Positions 1 through 9,969 of a stretch of 33,316 bases of DNA are shown here, piece by piece. Every line of letters starts with the position of its first letter. Within the stretch, counting starts at the first letter, position 1. Made by a program: the position numbers and the translations under genes. The DNA lies in NCBI GenBank assembly GCA_947449515.1, contig CANFSD010000004.1, forward strand, positions 1-33,316, read 5' to 3'. This DNA comes from Bacteroidota bacterium (lineage in GTDB: Bacteria; Bacteroidota; Bacteroidia; UKL13-3). Under the pieces are notes generated by a model. It ran no database searches. It saw only the letters and a list, made by a program, of their open reading frames with translations, and was not told where the DNA came from.

Positions 1-904
1 ATGCTGTTTTAAATTTCTCGTAAATAGCACGTTCAATGTAGATACGTGAACCACATAAACAAATTTCGCCTTGGTTAGTAAAACTGGCACGAACACTTTC
101 TTTTACCGTTTTTTCAAAATCACAATCGGCAAAAATGATATTTGGATTTTTACCACCCAATTCTAAAGACAATTTTTTAAACATGGGTGCAGCTACACGG
201 GCAATTTCTGCACCTGTTTTGGTTCCACCGGTAAATGAAATGGTAGAAATTTTAGGGTGCGCAACCATTGCCGATCCAACATTTGGACCTAGGCCGTGCA
301 CAATATTTAAGACCCCTTTAGGCAAACCTGCCTCAATACAAATTTTACTAAACAGAAAGGCCGTCATGGGCGTAATTTCTGAAGGCTTTGCCACCACACA
401 ATTACCCGCAGCAATAGCAGGAGCAATTTTCCATGTAAATAAATACAAGGGTAAATTCCAAGGACTAATACATGCCACCACGCCAATTGGAGTTCTCAAA
501 GTATAGTTTAAGGCATGGTTTCCCATGGCATGCGCTTCTGAGGCAAAATGTTCAATAGCTGTGGCAAAAAAATGAAAGTTTTCTTGGGCACGTGGGATCT
601 CTCCATTTTTAGCCAACCACAAAGGTTTACCTTGGTCTATTGATTCTGCAAGCGCCAATTCTTCTATATTTTGCTCAATTAACTGCGCAATGCGCATCAT
701 TATTTTGCTGCGTTTATTGCTTGGCATTTCACTCCACAATGGAAAAGCCTTTGCGGCAGCTTGGTATGCTAGTTCTACATCACTTGCATCACTGTTTGGG
801 CATAGGCTATAAACCTCTGCCGTTGCAGGATTAATATTATCCATATATTGACCTGCACTAGGCTCTATCAAGTTACCATCAATATAATTTAAAATCTTTT
901 GCAT
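1..904 (-). CDS. Aldehyde dehydrogenase family protein (2-aminomuconic/2-hydroxymuconic semialdehyde dehydrogenase-like), 3' end cut off by window edge
   Basis: Minus-strand translation starts MQKILNYIDGNLIEPSAGQYMDNINPATAEVYSL... and continues ...SFTGGTKTGAEIARVAAPMFKKLSLELGGKNPNIIFADCDFEKTVKESVRASFTNQGEICLCGSRIYIERAIYEKFK; ALDH motifs SFTGGT, LELGGKNP and catalytic Cys in QGEICLCGSR. Missing from the ORF track because it runs off the window. Confidence 0.93.
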   Translation of the reverse strand, partial: MQKILNYIDGNLIEPSAGQYMDNINPATAEVYSLCPNSDASDVELAYQAAAKAFPLWSEMPSNKRSKIMMRIAQLIEQNIEELALAESIDQGKPLWLAKNGEIPRAQENFHFFATAIEHFASEAHAMGNHALNYTLRTPIGVVACISPWNLPLYLFTWKIAPAIAAGNCVVAKPSEITPMTAFLFSKICIEAGLPKGVLNIVHGLGPNVGSAMVAHPKISTISFTGGTKTGAEIARVAAPMFKKLSLELGGKNPNIIFADCDFEKTVKESVRASFTNQGEICLCGSRIYIERAIYEKFKTA

Positions 905-908
905 GTTT

Positions 909-939
909 CAAACCTATGCAATAGCGATGGATTCTCAAA
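909..939 (-). promoter_or_regulatory. Bacteroidetes-type promoter TTTG-N19-TAGGTTTG upstream of the ALDH gene
   Basis: Minus strand reads TTTG AGAATCCATCGCTATTGCA TAGGTTTG aaac ATG; exact match to TTTG-N19-TAnnTTTG. Confidence 0.6.
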
Positions 940-994
940 ATTGAGTACGCAAAATAATTTCAATAAAATAGGCTGATTTTTTTTGGCTAAACTT

Positions 995-1702
995 TTATTC
1001 TGGCGAATAAAAAAAATCAAATTGATTGGCAATATTGTTTTTCAGTTTCTGCGAAACTTCATTAAAATCAAGGGCATACCCCAATTCCTTTTCCATACTG
1101 GTGACCGCCTTGTCATCTATGCCACAAGGAATAATATTTTTAAAATAAGACAAATCTGTATTTACATTTAAGGCTAATCCATGCATGGTTACCCAACGGC
1201 TGCACCTTACCCCCATGGCACAAATTTTTCGAGCAGTTTTTTTATCCGGTTCGAGCCAAACCCCGGTATATCCTTCAAAACGCCCTCCAACTATGCCGTA
1301 TTCAGCCAAAGTAGTAATAATTGCTTCTTCTAAAAAACGCAGGTATTTATGAATATCTGTAAAGAATTGCTCTAGGTCTAAAATGGGATAAGCCACCAAT
1401 TGGCCCGGACCATGATAGGTAATATCACCTCCGCGGTTAATAGGGTAAAAACTTGCCGCGGCATTACTTAAACCATCCTCGTCAAGCAATAAATTGCTTT
1501 TATTACCGCTTTTTCCTAAGGTAAAAACATGTGGATGTTGGCAAAAAATTAAATTATTGGGAAGGGTAGTTCTAACGCTAGGATCCATTTCGCGCTGGGC
1601 AAATTTTTGATCAACAACCTGCTTAAACAAAGCCTCCTGCTGGTCCCAAGCCAATTGGTAATCTATTAAACCCCAATCGCTAAACTTTACCTCTGGTCGC
1701 AT
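995..1702 (-). CDS. lipB: Octanoyltransferase LipB
   Basis: NRGGDITYHGPGQLVAYPILDL and GVRCSRWVTMHGLALNVNTDLSYFKNIIPCGI are LipB signatures. Confidence 0.96.
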   Translation of the reverse strand: MRPEVKFSDWGLIDYQLAWDQQEALFKQVVDQKFAQREMDPSVRTTLPNNLIFCQHPHVFTLGKSGNKSNLLLDEDGLSNAAASFYPINRGGDITYHGPGQLVAYPILDLEQFFTDIHKYLRFLEEAIITTLAEYGIVGGRFEGYTGVWLEPDKKTARKICAMGVRCSRWVTMHGLALNVNTDLSYFKNIIPCGIDDKAVTSMEKELGYALDFNEVSQKLKNNIANQFDFFYSPE

Positions 1703-1707
1703 AAAAA

Positions 1708-2472
1708 CTACTTATAAATATCCTTTAAAATAACAGGATTCGATTTCTTTTTTCTCATTTTCATGTTCAACAATTCCACCATCACAGAAAATGCCATTCC
1801 AAAATATACATAGCCTTTTAAGTTGTAATGTTCTGCAATCTCATGACTCCAGCCCTCTACCAGCAGCATAATACCAATTACCAATAAAAAGGCCAAGGCA
1901 AGCAATTTAACACTGGGGTGTTTATTTATGAAATCTGAGATAACGCCAGAGAAAAACAACATAATAATCATTGAAAAAATAACTGCCAAAATCATTACTG
2001 GTAATTCTTGCGCCAAACCAACCGCTGTAATTATAGAGTCAAATGAAAAAACTATATCAATCAAAATAACCATAAAAACTACATTCCAAAAACTGGGATG
2101 CGCTTTGGGATTGCTAGCATCTCCGCCATCTTCTAACAATTCAAATATTTCTAGTGTGCTTTTATAAATTAAGAACAATCCGCCTGCTAATAAAATAATA
2201 TCTCTCCAACTAACACCATGTTCTAGGAGTATAAAAATTGGATCTTTTAATTCATTAACAATATAGCTAATGAAAGCCAACAAAATAATACGGATGAACA
2301 AAGCAAAAAACAAACCCAATTTACGTGCTTTGTTTTGTTTCACTTTGGGCAATCGTCCTGTAACAAGTGAAATAAAAATCACATTGTCAATACCCAAGAC
2401 AATCTCCATTACCGTAAGTGTAATGAGGGATAGCCATGTAGAGGCTTTCATAAAAAGTTCTAATAATTCCAT
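1708..2472 (-). CDS. TerC family integral membrane protein
   Basis: Polytopic; MEIVLGIDNVIFISLV and VILIDIVFSFDSIITAVGLA are TerC-type Asp-containing membrane motifs. Confidence 0.93.
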   Translation of the reverse strand: MELLELFMKASTWLSLITLTVMEIVLGIDNVIFISLVTGRLPKVKQNKARKLGLFFALFIRIILLAFISYIVNELKDPIFILLEHGVSWRDIILLAGGLFLIYKSTLEIFELLEDGGDASNPKAHPSFWNVVFMVILIDIVFSFDSIITAVGLAQELPVMILAVIFSMIIMLFFSGVISDFINKHPSVKLLALAFLLVIGIMLLVEGWSHEIAEHYNLKGYVYFGMAFSVMVELLNMKMRKKKSNPVILKDIYK

Positions 2473-2526
2473 GCTTTCTTAATTCGAAGCAAAGGTAATA
2501 TTTTTTTGGAGCATTTAATCCTTACC

Positions 2527-3405
2527 CTATAGGGCTTCTTGAATTTGACTTAGCCCATTCTGCGCATTAATCCATTCAATTTCACCATCCGCCTTAAACC
2601 AAGTCATTTGCCTTTTGGCATAATTACGCGTATGTTGTTTTATGAGGCTTACAGCCTTAGCTAAATCCAATTTGCCTTCTAAATAATCAAACAATTCATT
2701 GTAACCTACCGTTTGCAAAGCATTCAAATTTCTTAATGCATGAAGAGCTGTTGCCTCTTCCAATAAACCTGCCTCCATCATTAAATCTACCCTTTTATTA
2801 ATTCTATCATATAGCGCTTCTCGAGGCATTTCTACACCAAATTTTAGAATCTTAAACGGCCGAATGGCTTTTGGTTTTGGAGCAACTGGCGCCTGACTAG
2901 TTAATTCAATGGCACGCATCAAACGTTGCGGATTGTGGTGATCAACCCGCGCATATTTTTCTGCATCTAATGTTTTTAATTTTTCTTGTAACCAAGTAAT
3001 ACCATGGGTTTCAAAATTGGAGATGAGCGTATTGCGCAATTCCAAATCAACCGCTGGCATTTCATCTAAACCCTCACACAATGCCTTTACATAGAGTCCA
3101 GAACCTCCTACTGCAATTACATATTGGTGACCTGCATTAAACAAGTTATCAATTTTTTTAAGTGCATCTCTTTCAAAATCACCTGCAGAATAATAATCAG
3201 AAACCGTACAATTATTAATAAAATGATGGGGTACTGTTTTCAATTCGTCATCGCTCGGCTTTGCCGTTCCAATTGACATTTCTTTAAAAAACTGTCGTGA
3301 ATCTGTTGAAATAATTTCGGCATTTAATTGCAAGGCAAGATCAATAGCGAGTTTAGTTTTACCAACCGCCGTGGGTCCTGTAATAACTATAAGTGTGGGC
3401 TGCAT
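2527..3405 (-). CDS. miaA: tRNA dimethylallyltransferase MiaA
   Basis: P-loop ITGPTAVGKTKLA, ISTDSRQFFKEMSIGTAKPS, DHHNPQRLMRAIE, QTVGYNELFDYLEG. Confidence 0.97.
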   Translation of the reverse strand: MQPTLIVITGPTAVGKTKLAIDLALQLNAEIISTDSRQFFKEMSIGTAKPSDDELKTVPHHFINNCTVSDYYSAGDFERDALKKIDNLFNAGHQYVIAVGGSGLYVKALCEGLDEMPAVDLELRNTLISNFETHGITWLQEKLKTLDAEKYARVDHHNPQRLMRAIELTSQAPVAPKPKAIRPFKILKFGVEMPREALYDRINKRVDLMMEAGLLEEATALHALRNLNALQTVGYNELFDYLEGKLDLAKAVSLIKQHTRNYAKRQMTWFKADGEIEWINAQNGLSQIQEAL

Positions 3406-3437
3406 ACTGCGAATGAAGACAAAAAGTAGCTACAAAA

Positions 3438-3476
3438 AAAATGCCCTTCAAAATAAATTTCAAAGGGCATTTTCTT
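3438..3476 (-). terminator. Rho-independent terminator downstream of the giant repeat-protein gene
   Basis: Stem ATGCCCTT (3441-3448) / AAGGGCAT (3463-3470) flanked by A-rich and T-rich tracts; 14 bp past the stop of the 3490-9954 gene. Confidence 0.75.
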
Positions 3477-3489
3477 TTTGATAAATATT

Positions 3490-6400
3490 TTATTGCTGTT
3501 CGGTTTGAACCAAACGAATAAATTGGGATTGATCTCCTATTTGTAATCGCAACATATAAACGGCAGCTGCGGTTCCAGCTTGGTTCGCATCAAATACATA
3601 TTCCATTTGACCGGCATGCAATACTTCTTTGTTTACAATGCTATGTACCATTCTTCCTGTTAAATCAAAAACATCTAAACTTACTTTAGCAGTAGTATTT
3701 AATACAAATGAAATTTTGGTTTCACCGCTAAAAGGATTTGGCGTTGCTTTCATTCCAAAATTGGCTGCAAATAGATCTTGCAATCCTACTTGGGTCATAT
3801 CTAAATCCATGCTACTGTCACTTGAACATCCAGCTTTACTTGTAATATGTAATTGAACTGTATATAGTCCATTTAGTGCATAGAAATGTGTAGGAACGCC
3901 AAAAGTACTTGAATCACCATCGCCAAAATACCATTTGTAATTCATACCCGATTGTGATGGATTTAAGGTAACAGCTCCACCTGATTGGAACAAGCTGAAA
4001 TAGGCGCTTGGAAGTAAGTTAACGATTAAATTACGGGAGGCCACCGCCTTACATCCTGTGCCATTCATTGAATCAAGTAAATAAATACTTGTATTACCAC
4101 TATTTGCCCAAGCCACTTGCACATTTGCGGTACCCTGACCGGCAATTACAGTACCTCCGATTGGAGTCCAAATGTATGTTCTATTTGGATTGGCAATTGT
4201 TCCGTAGTTAATAACAGCATTTGCACATACAATATTCGCACCTGAAATTAACGCTGTTGGATTAACGCCTATTGAAACCATAAATGGCAAGGTTTGTGAT
4301 TTACAACCTGTGGCAATTACACTATCTGTTACAGAAACGGATCCTGAACCCAAAGCCCCCCATAGCACATCTATGCTTGAAGTACCCTGACCAGATAAAA
4401 TAGTTCCACCAGTTACCATCCAAGTATAAACCCTTCCGGTATTGTTTGGTGTGGTATAGGTAGCCGTTGCATTCAAACAAACCATGCTTGAACCAGTAAT
4501 GATTGGCGCAGGACTCGCAACTATGCTCACCAAATAATCTGGTGTGGTTGCCATACATCCCGAACCAATTACAGAATCACTTACACTTAGCGTACCAGTT
4601 CCTATTGTACCCCACAATACATCTACACTAGCAGTTCCTTGCCCTGCAATAATTGAACCACCGCTTATTTTCCAAACATATGCCCTTCCTGTGTTTGAAG
4701 GTGTTGTATAGTTTTGGAAGGATCCGTCACAAACTGTATTCGCACCCGTTATCACAGGAGTTGGATTAGGAACCAATAAAATAGTGTATGGAGCTGTAGT
4801 TGTTTTGCAACCACCAATATTATTTGAATCAGATACAACAACACTACCTATTCCTGCAGCCCCCCATGTAATCAATATATTTGGTGTTCCTTGGCCGGCA
4901 ATAATATTTCCACCTGTAGCAGTCCATAAATACGTTCTACCTGGGTTAAATGGCGTTGTGTAGGCTGCAGAATTAGTTGCACACAAGGTGCTAGGTCCAG
5001 AAATTACAGGATTTGGGTCGGACTGAATACTAACTGTTAAAATTGGAGAAGTTCCAATGCAGCTTGATCCATTTATAGAATCTCTAACTTGAACGGTTCC
5101 AACGCCAGCAGCAGCCCAATTCACATCTATGCTTGCTGTTCCTTGACCAAAATTGATAGTTCCACCTGTTACCGACCATTTATAGGTATGTCCAGTAGCT
5201 GAAACAGTTGAATAAGTTTTCACAGACCCGGTACAAACCGTATCTCTGCCAGCTACAATTGGCGCAGGAATTGGATTGATTGTTACACCCAAACTATTTG
5301 AAAAGGCCTTACAACCTGTTGAAATACTTGAATCACTAACTACCAACGAACCAGTTCCAGCAGTACCCCATGTTACAGTAACATTTGAAGTTCCGGCACC
5401 TGCGGTAATTACACCACCAGTGATGGTCCAATTATAAATTCTACCGTTATTAAATGGTGTTGAATAATTATTACTTGCGCCTTCGCAAACATTGGCCAAA
5501 CCAGAAACAACTGGCGTAGGACTGGCATTAACGGTTACAAATACATTTGAAGAGGTGGTTTTACAGCCAGTGGCATTTACAGAATCTTTCACATTTACTA
5601 TACCAAAACCTGCAGTATTCCAGGCAACGGTTAAGCTTGAAGTACCTTGCCCTAAAATAATTGTTCCGTTTGTAACCGTCCAAATATAAGTTCTACCTGG
5701 ATTTGATGGTGTGGTATATGTTTTCACACTTGATACGCAAACATTATTGGCTCCTGTTACAACGGGCGTTGGATTTGCATTAATAGTAACCGCAAATGGC
5801 GCGGTGGTAACCTTACAAGTACTTGCATTGATAGAATCGCTCACTGTTAAGGTACCTGCACCCGCAGCCCCCCATGTTACCCTGATGCTATCAGTTGCTT
5901 GTCCAAAGTTAATAACACCACCCGAAATAGTCCAACGATAAGTATGACCTGCGTTTTTAGGTGTGATATAAGAAGTTGCACTGTTAGCACATACACTATT
6001 CAATCCTGCTATTACAGGCGTTGGCAATGCATTTAATATAACATCTGTTTGTGCACTTAAACCTTTACAACCTGTTGCTATAACAGAATCTAAAACGGTT
6101 AATGTACCCATTGGAATACCTGTATTCCAAGTAATATTGATAGTTGAAGTACCTTGACCAGAATTGATTACACCGCCTGTAACAGTCCAAACATAATACC
6201 TGCCCGTATTTGAACTTGTTGAGTAACTTGCATTACTGCTTGCACACAAGGCAACCGGACCAGCAATTATTGGGTTCGGAACAGGTAAAATGGATACCGT
6301 TAGGCTTGGCGAAATACCCACACAACCACTTGTGGTATTAGAATCTTTTAAACTAATATTACCAGTACCTGGTAAAGTCCAAGACACCAAAATACTTTCG

Positions 6401-9400
6401 GTACCTTGACCAGATACAATGGTTCCACCATTTACAATCCATTCATAAGCATGGCCTAATGCCAAGCTTGTTTGGTAAAATGCACTGCTATTGGCACAAA
6501 CAGAATCTTTACCTGTTACGCCAGGCGTAGGAACAGCATTAATAAATACATTAAATGGTAAAGTACTGCCTTTACATCCGGTAGCATTTATTGAGTCTGT
6601 TACAACCAATGTTCCAGCTCCCGCTGCACCCCAAGTTACATAAACGGTATCAGAATTTTGTCCCGATGAAATTACACCTCCAGTAACAGTCCATTGGTAA
6701 GACATTCCCGCAATTTTATTGGTGGTAAACATGGTATTACTTGAAGCACAAACTTGGCTCGGCCCACTAATTACAGGGCTTGGTAATGGATTGACAGTAA
6801 CAACTAAATTAGAACTTCTACCCTTACAACCAGTAGCATTTAAGGAATCGGAAACGTTTAATGTTCCAAAAGTAACGCCAACATTCCAAGTAACATTGAT
6901 GGCACTTGTGCCTTGTCCTGAAACAATAACACCATTGTTAACCGTCCAGGTGTAGGTATGACCAGCCACTTGTGAGGTGCTATAACCGTATGTTGAACCA
7001 GCACAAGCTCTGTTCGAACCAATTACCAGTGGGGTTGGATTTGCCAAAATACGAATGTCTTTTACAGTAGAATTTCCTTTACATCCAGTAACGGTATTTG
7101 AATCGCTTACCGACATAGTGCGCAGACCAGCTGCACCCCATGAAACATAAATACTATCTGTACCTTGACCGGTAATAATTGTTCCACCAGTAAGTGTCCA
7201 TTGGCAAACATGTCCTGTTGCATTCGGTATTTTATAGGATTGGAAACTTGAAGCACAAACCGAATCTTTCCCTAAAATAACTGGGTTAGGATTTTCGTTT
7301 ATTGAAACATTATAAACAGATGAAATGGCAAAACATCCTGTAGCATCCACAGAATCGCTTACCTGAAGCGTGCCTGTACCTGCCGCTCCCCATGTTACAT
7401 AAACACTATCTGTTGCTTGTCCAGCAGTAATGGCACCTCCTGTAATAGTCCAATTGTAGGTTCGACCCGAATTTTTAGGAGTTTTATAACTAGCACTGGT
7501 ACCAGCGCAAAGTGCAGCACGTCCCGAAACAATTGGTTTTGGAACTTTATTTAAAATAACGAGGGTATTATCTGAGCTAGGGCAACCAAATTCATCGAGT
7601 ACTTGCACAGAATAGGCCATATTCTTCTTTGCATAAATAGAAGATGTTGTTTCGCCAGTACTCCAAATATAACTGGCATAATTAGTTGTTACATCCAATA
7701 TTACACTGTCGCCGCATACTGCAGTGGTATCGCCTAAATTCAATGAGTAAGGAGTACAGAAATTAAAACCAGAAATGGTATCAGACCCAAAGGCATTGAT
7801 AACAATAATATCTCCCGAATTGCCCGAACCTAGCGTAGCACTGATTAAGGTATCTCCAGTAATGATAAATCCTGCCGCAGGTAATCCGCCAAAACTAACA
7901 AAAGAAGCGGTGGTAAAATTGGTACCGCGTATGAATACTGTTTTACCTACACCAATTGAATTGGGCGAAAATGAAATAATATTGGGAACCGCTAAATAAG
8001 TAAATCCAGAAAGCGTTACTCCACCAACAGGCGTTTGAACAAATACATTTCCACTTGCGCCAGTTGAAACAACTGCTTTAATTATACTTGGTGTATTTAC
8101 AATATTATAACTCGAAGGAACACCACCAAAATTAACCACATTAGCGCCAGTAAAGTTTGTACCTGTAATAGTTATGGTATCTCCTGTTTTGGCTGTTTTA
8201 GGGCTAAAAGAAACCAAGGTAGGATTCAGTGGTTTGTCCCAATCTGCAAATGTATACCAAGATTGTGTACCCGAAATAAAATCGGCTGAAGTCTGCGTGG
8301 CAGCAGTAGTAAAGGCAGAAACACCAATACTATCTATATTTTCAAGAACTGAAATTTTGCAGAAAGTATCATTAACCACATTTACAGATTTCGCAAAAAT
8401 TCCAGCAGCGGTACCTCCATAATAAATCTTATAACCAGCCAAATCTTCACCCGTTTTTCTATTCCAATATACCAAAACTGAATCGCCAATGATAGCTTTC
8501 AAGGGCTGAATAACTGCAGAAATTGGACAATCTAAACGAGGATTCGTTTGGTATGGAGAGAAATTGATTTGGCCCTGGTTGATATCATCCAAAACATCAT
8601 AAACAATTGCTTGTATTGCACTACTTGAAAGAACACCAGTTGTTTTCCAAAAACAATTTTGTACAGGAGCTATAATGGTATTGTCGTTATTTAACAATTG
8701 CATGAAATAGGTAAAACCTGTATTGCTCATGAAATTATTTTCAATAGCGCTTGATGGATAAGTACCTTCAAATTTAACCATTGCTGTATTGGTAGAGCCT
8801 GATTTGTTGTTAGAAAAAGCATTACGATTTAAGGCCAAAGTATTGAATGTCCCTGTATAATTCAATACAATTGGTGCACTATTATTTATGTATTGGTTGT
8901 GGTTATTGTATTGATTTCTGTTAACTTTTAAGATATCGTTAACAGCGGAGTTGTAGGCAAAAACATTTTTAGTGGCACTGTCCATTGCGCCAAAAAATCC
9001 TGAACCATTGGTTCCAGAATTTCCAAAAATAAAATTTGAAGAAAGTGAACCACCACTCAAAGTTGAAATATTGGTAATAGAATAAACACCAGCTCCAGTG
9101 GTTGCCGTGTTTTTATAAATCTTATTGTTTAAAATTTTAGCGCGGCAATTGTAATAAATACCACCACCGTTGCCAGTTACGGAATTGTTGTTTTGAAAAA
9201 TCTGGTTGTTTGTAATTCTAGCAAAAAATGCACTGTTATTGACAACAGCAATACCTGCACCGGTATTTTTTGAAATCATGCAATTATCAATGGTAGTAGC
9301 ATTTGTACTGGTTTGAATATTGATACCCGCAGCAGAGTTTGTGTAACTACCTGTACTGGTTCCTGCAGCGCAATCATGCACATAGGTATTTTTGATATAA

Positions 9401-9954
9401 ACTGGACTGGTTCCGTTTTTGGAATAAATACCAGGATAGGCTCCAAATCTAATTTCTGAATTGGTAATATAAGGGGAGGCCAAACCTGTTAGCGCAATTG
9501 ACCCAAAAACACCACTCGTAACACTACCAGCATATTCAATGATTGCATTGTTTACAATAGGACCCGAAACATAGTTGCCATTTGCATCTACCGAGGTAAC
9601 ACTTGAATTGGCTCCAAAGGAAATACCTCCCCAGAAACCTGCACTTGGGCTGTTCGTATTTGCGGTAAAGGTAATAGGTGCAATTGAAGTACCATTTGCC
9701 TTTAGTTGACCTAAAATCAACATGCTTACGTTAGCATTAAATTTAACAGTAACACCAGGGTTAATGGTTAGTGTAAATCCATTTGACATTACCAAATTAC
9801 CTGTAACAATATAGGGGCTTCCAGCCAATGTTAAGGTTGAATCAGCGTTTAGCACTCCGCTAATATTGGTTTGGGCGCTGCTAATTAAATGCTGCGCACT
9901 TAAAATTAACAATAATGAAAAACGAACAATAGTTCTGGTAAATTTTGAATCCAT
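3490..9954 (-). CDS. Giant secreted surface protein: signal peptide, right-handed beta-helix-like N-terminal region, two IPT/TIG-like domains, 14 tandem PKD-like repeats, one canonical PKD domain, type IX secretion C-terminal sorting domain
   Basis: N-terminal MDSKFTRTIVRFSLLLILSAQHLISSAQ; beta-helix-like N-rich region (ITNNQIFQNNNSVTGNGGGIYYNCRAKILNNKIYKN); IPT/TIG NPTLVSFSPKTAKTGDTITITGTNFTGANVVNFGG; YKWYFGDGDSSTFGVPTHFYALNGLYTVQLHI is PKD; C-terminus ATPNPFSGETKISFVLNTTAKVSLDVFDLTGRMVHSI...VYMLRLQIGDQSQFIRLVQ is a T9SS type A tail. Confidence 0.92.
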   Translation of the reverse strand: MDSKFTRTIVRFSLLLILSAQHLISSAQTNISGVLNADSTLTLAGSPYIVTGNLVMSNGFTLTINPGVTVKFNANVSMLILGQLKANGTSIAPITFTANTNSPSAGFWGGISFGANSSVTSVDANGNYVSGPIVNNAIIEYAGSVTSGVFGSIALTGLASPYITNSEIRFGAYPGIYSKNGTSPVYIKNTYVHDCAAGTSTGSYTNSAAGINIQTSTNATTIDNCMISKNTGAGIAVVNNSAFFARITNNQIFQNNNSVTGNGGGIYYNCRAKILNNKIYKNTATTGAGVYSITNISTLSGGSLSSNFIFGNSGTNGSGFFGAMDSATKNVFAYNSAVNDILKVNRNQYNNHNQYINNSAPIVLNYTGTFNTLALNRNAFSNNKSGSTNTAMVKFEGTYPSSAIENNFMSNTGFTYFMQLLNNDNTIIAPVQNCFWKTTGVLSSSAIQAIVYDVLDDINQGQINFSPYQTNPRLDCPISAVIQPLKAIIGDSVLVYWNRKTGEDLAGYKIYYGGTAAGIFAKSVNVVNDTFCKISVLENIDSIGVSAFTTAATQTSADFISGTQSWYTFADWDKPLNPTLVSFSPKTAKTGDTITITGTNFTGANVVNFGGVPSSYNIVNTPSIIKAVVSTGASGNVFVQTPVGGVTLSGFTYLAVPNIISFSPNSIGVGKTVFIRGTNFTTASFVSFGGLPAAGFIITGDTLISATLGSGNSGDIIVINAFGSDTISGFNFCTPYSLNLGDTTAVCGDSVILDVTTNYASYIWSTGETTSSIYAKKNMAYSVQVLDEFGCPSSDNTLVILNKVPKPIVSGRAALCAGTSASYKTPKNSGRTYNWTITGGAITAGQATDSVYVTWGAAGTGTLQVSDSVDATGCFAISSVYNVSINENPNPVILGKDSVCASSFQSYKIPNATGHVCQWTLTGGTIITGQGTDSIYVSWGAAGLRTMSVSDSNTVTGCKGNSTVKDIRILANPTPLVIGSNRACAGSTYGYSTSQVAGHTYTWTVNNGVIVSGQGTSAINVTWNVGVTFGTLNVSDSLNATGCKGRSSNLVVTVNPLPSPVISGPSQVCASSNTMFTTNKIAGMSYQWTVTGGVISSGQNSDTVYVTWGAAGAGTLVVTDSINATGCKGSTLPFNVFINAVPTPGVTGKDSVCANSSAFYQTSLALGHAYEWIVNGGTIVSGQGTESILVSWTLPGTGNISLKDSNTTSGCVGISPSLTVSILPVPNPIIAGPVALCASSNASYSTSSNTGRYYVWTVTGGVINSGQGTSTINITWNTGIPMGTLTVLDSVIATGCKGLSAQTDVILNALPTPVIAGLNSVCANSATSYITPKNAGHTYRWTISGGVINFGQATDSIRVTWGAAGAGTLTVSDSINASTCKVTTAPFAVTINANPTPVVTGANNVCVSSVKTYTTPSNPGRTYIWTVTNGTIILGQGTSSLTVAWNTAGFGIVNVKDSVNATGCKTTSSNVFVTVNASPTPVVSGLANVCEGASNNYSTPFNNGRIYNWTITGGVITAGAGTSNVTVTWGTAGTGSLVVSDSSISTGCKAFSNSLGVTINPIPAPIVAGRDTVCTGSVKTYSTVSATGHTYKWSVTGGTINFGQGTASIDVNWAAAGVGTVQVRDSINGSSCIGTSPILTVSIQSDPNPVISGPSTLCATNSAAYTTPFNPGRTYLWTATGGNIIAGQGTPNILITWGAAGIGSVVVSDSNNIGGCKTTTAPYTILLVPNPTPVITGANTVCDGSFQNYTTPSNTGRAYVWKISGGSIIAGQGTASVDVLWGTIGTGTLSVSDSVIGSGCMATTPDYLVSIVASPAPIITGSSMVCLNATATYTTPNNTGRVYTWMVTGGTILSGQGTSSIDVLWGALGSGSVSVTDSVIATGCKSQTLPFMVSIGVNPTALISGANIVCANAVINYGTIANPNRTYIWTPIGGTVIAGQGTANVQVAWANSGNTSIYLLDSMNGTGCKAVASRNLIVNLLPSAYFSLFQSGGAVTLNPSQSGMNYKWYFGDGDSSTFGVPTHFYALNGLYTVQLHITSKAGCSSDSSMDLDMTQVGLQDLFAANFGMKATPNPFSGETKISFVLNTTAKVSLDVFDLTGRMVHSIVNKEVLHAGQMEYVFDANQAGTAAAVYMLRLQIGDQSQFIRLVQTEQQ
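4015..7545 (-). repeat. Coding tandem array: 14 copies of ~84-aa (~252-bp) PKD-like repeat
   Basis: Each unit follows xPxPVIxGxxxVCxxSxxxYxTxxxxGRxYxWTVTGGxIxxGQGTxxIxVxWGxAGxGTLxVSDSxxxTGCKxxxxxxxVxI; 3531 bp / 14 = 252.2 bp. Confidence 0.9.
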
Positions 9955-9961
9955 ATAGGTA

Positions 9962-9969
9962 CAAATTTA
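9962..9969 (-). promoter_or_regulatory. TAAATTTG, -7-like box upstream of the giant repeat-protein gene (no convincing -33 box)
   Basis: Minus strand TAAATTTGtacctatATGG; matches TAnnTTTG. Confidence 0.35.

Noticed and set aside
135-834. Plus-strand ORFs at 135 and 640 opposite the ALDH gene
   Set aside because: Antisense to a clear ALDH coding frame.
4322-4558. 78-aa minus-strand ORF inside the giant gene
   Set aside because: Alternative frame of the repeat array with no domain or start context.
4015-7545. Possible CRISPR or non-coding satellite because of the 252-bp periodicity
   Set aside because: Periodicity is exactly in codons, copies are diverged at DNA level and encode a conserved domain; no short direct repeats with spacers.
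5492-8422. Plus-strand ORFs at 5492, 5711, 6719, 7775 and 8174 antisense to the giant gene
   Set aside because: Antisense shadows; those inside the repeat array resemble one another only because the underlying coding repeats do.
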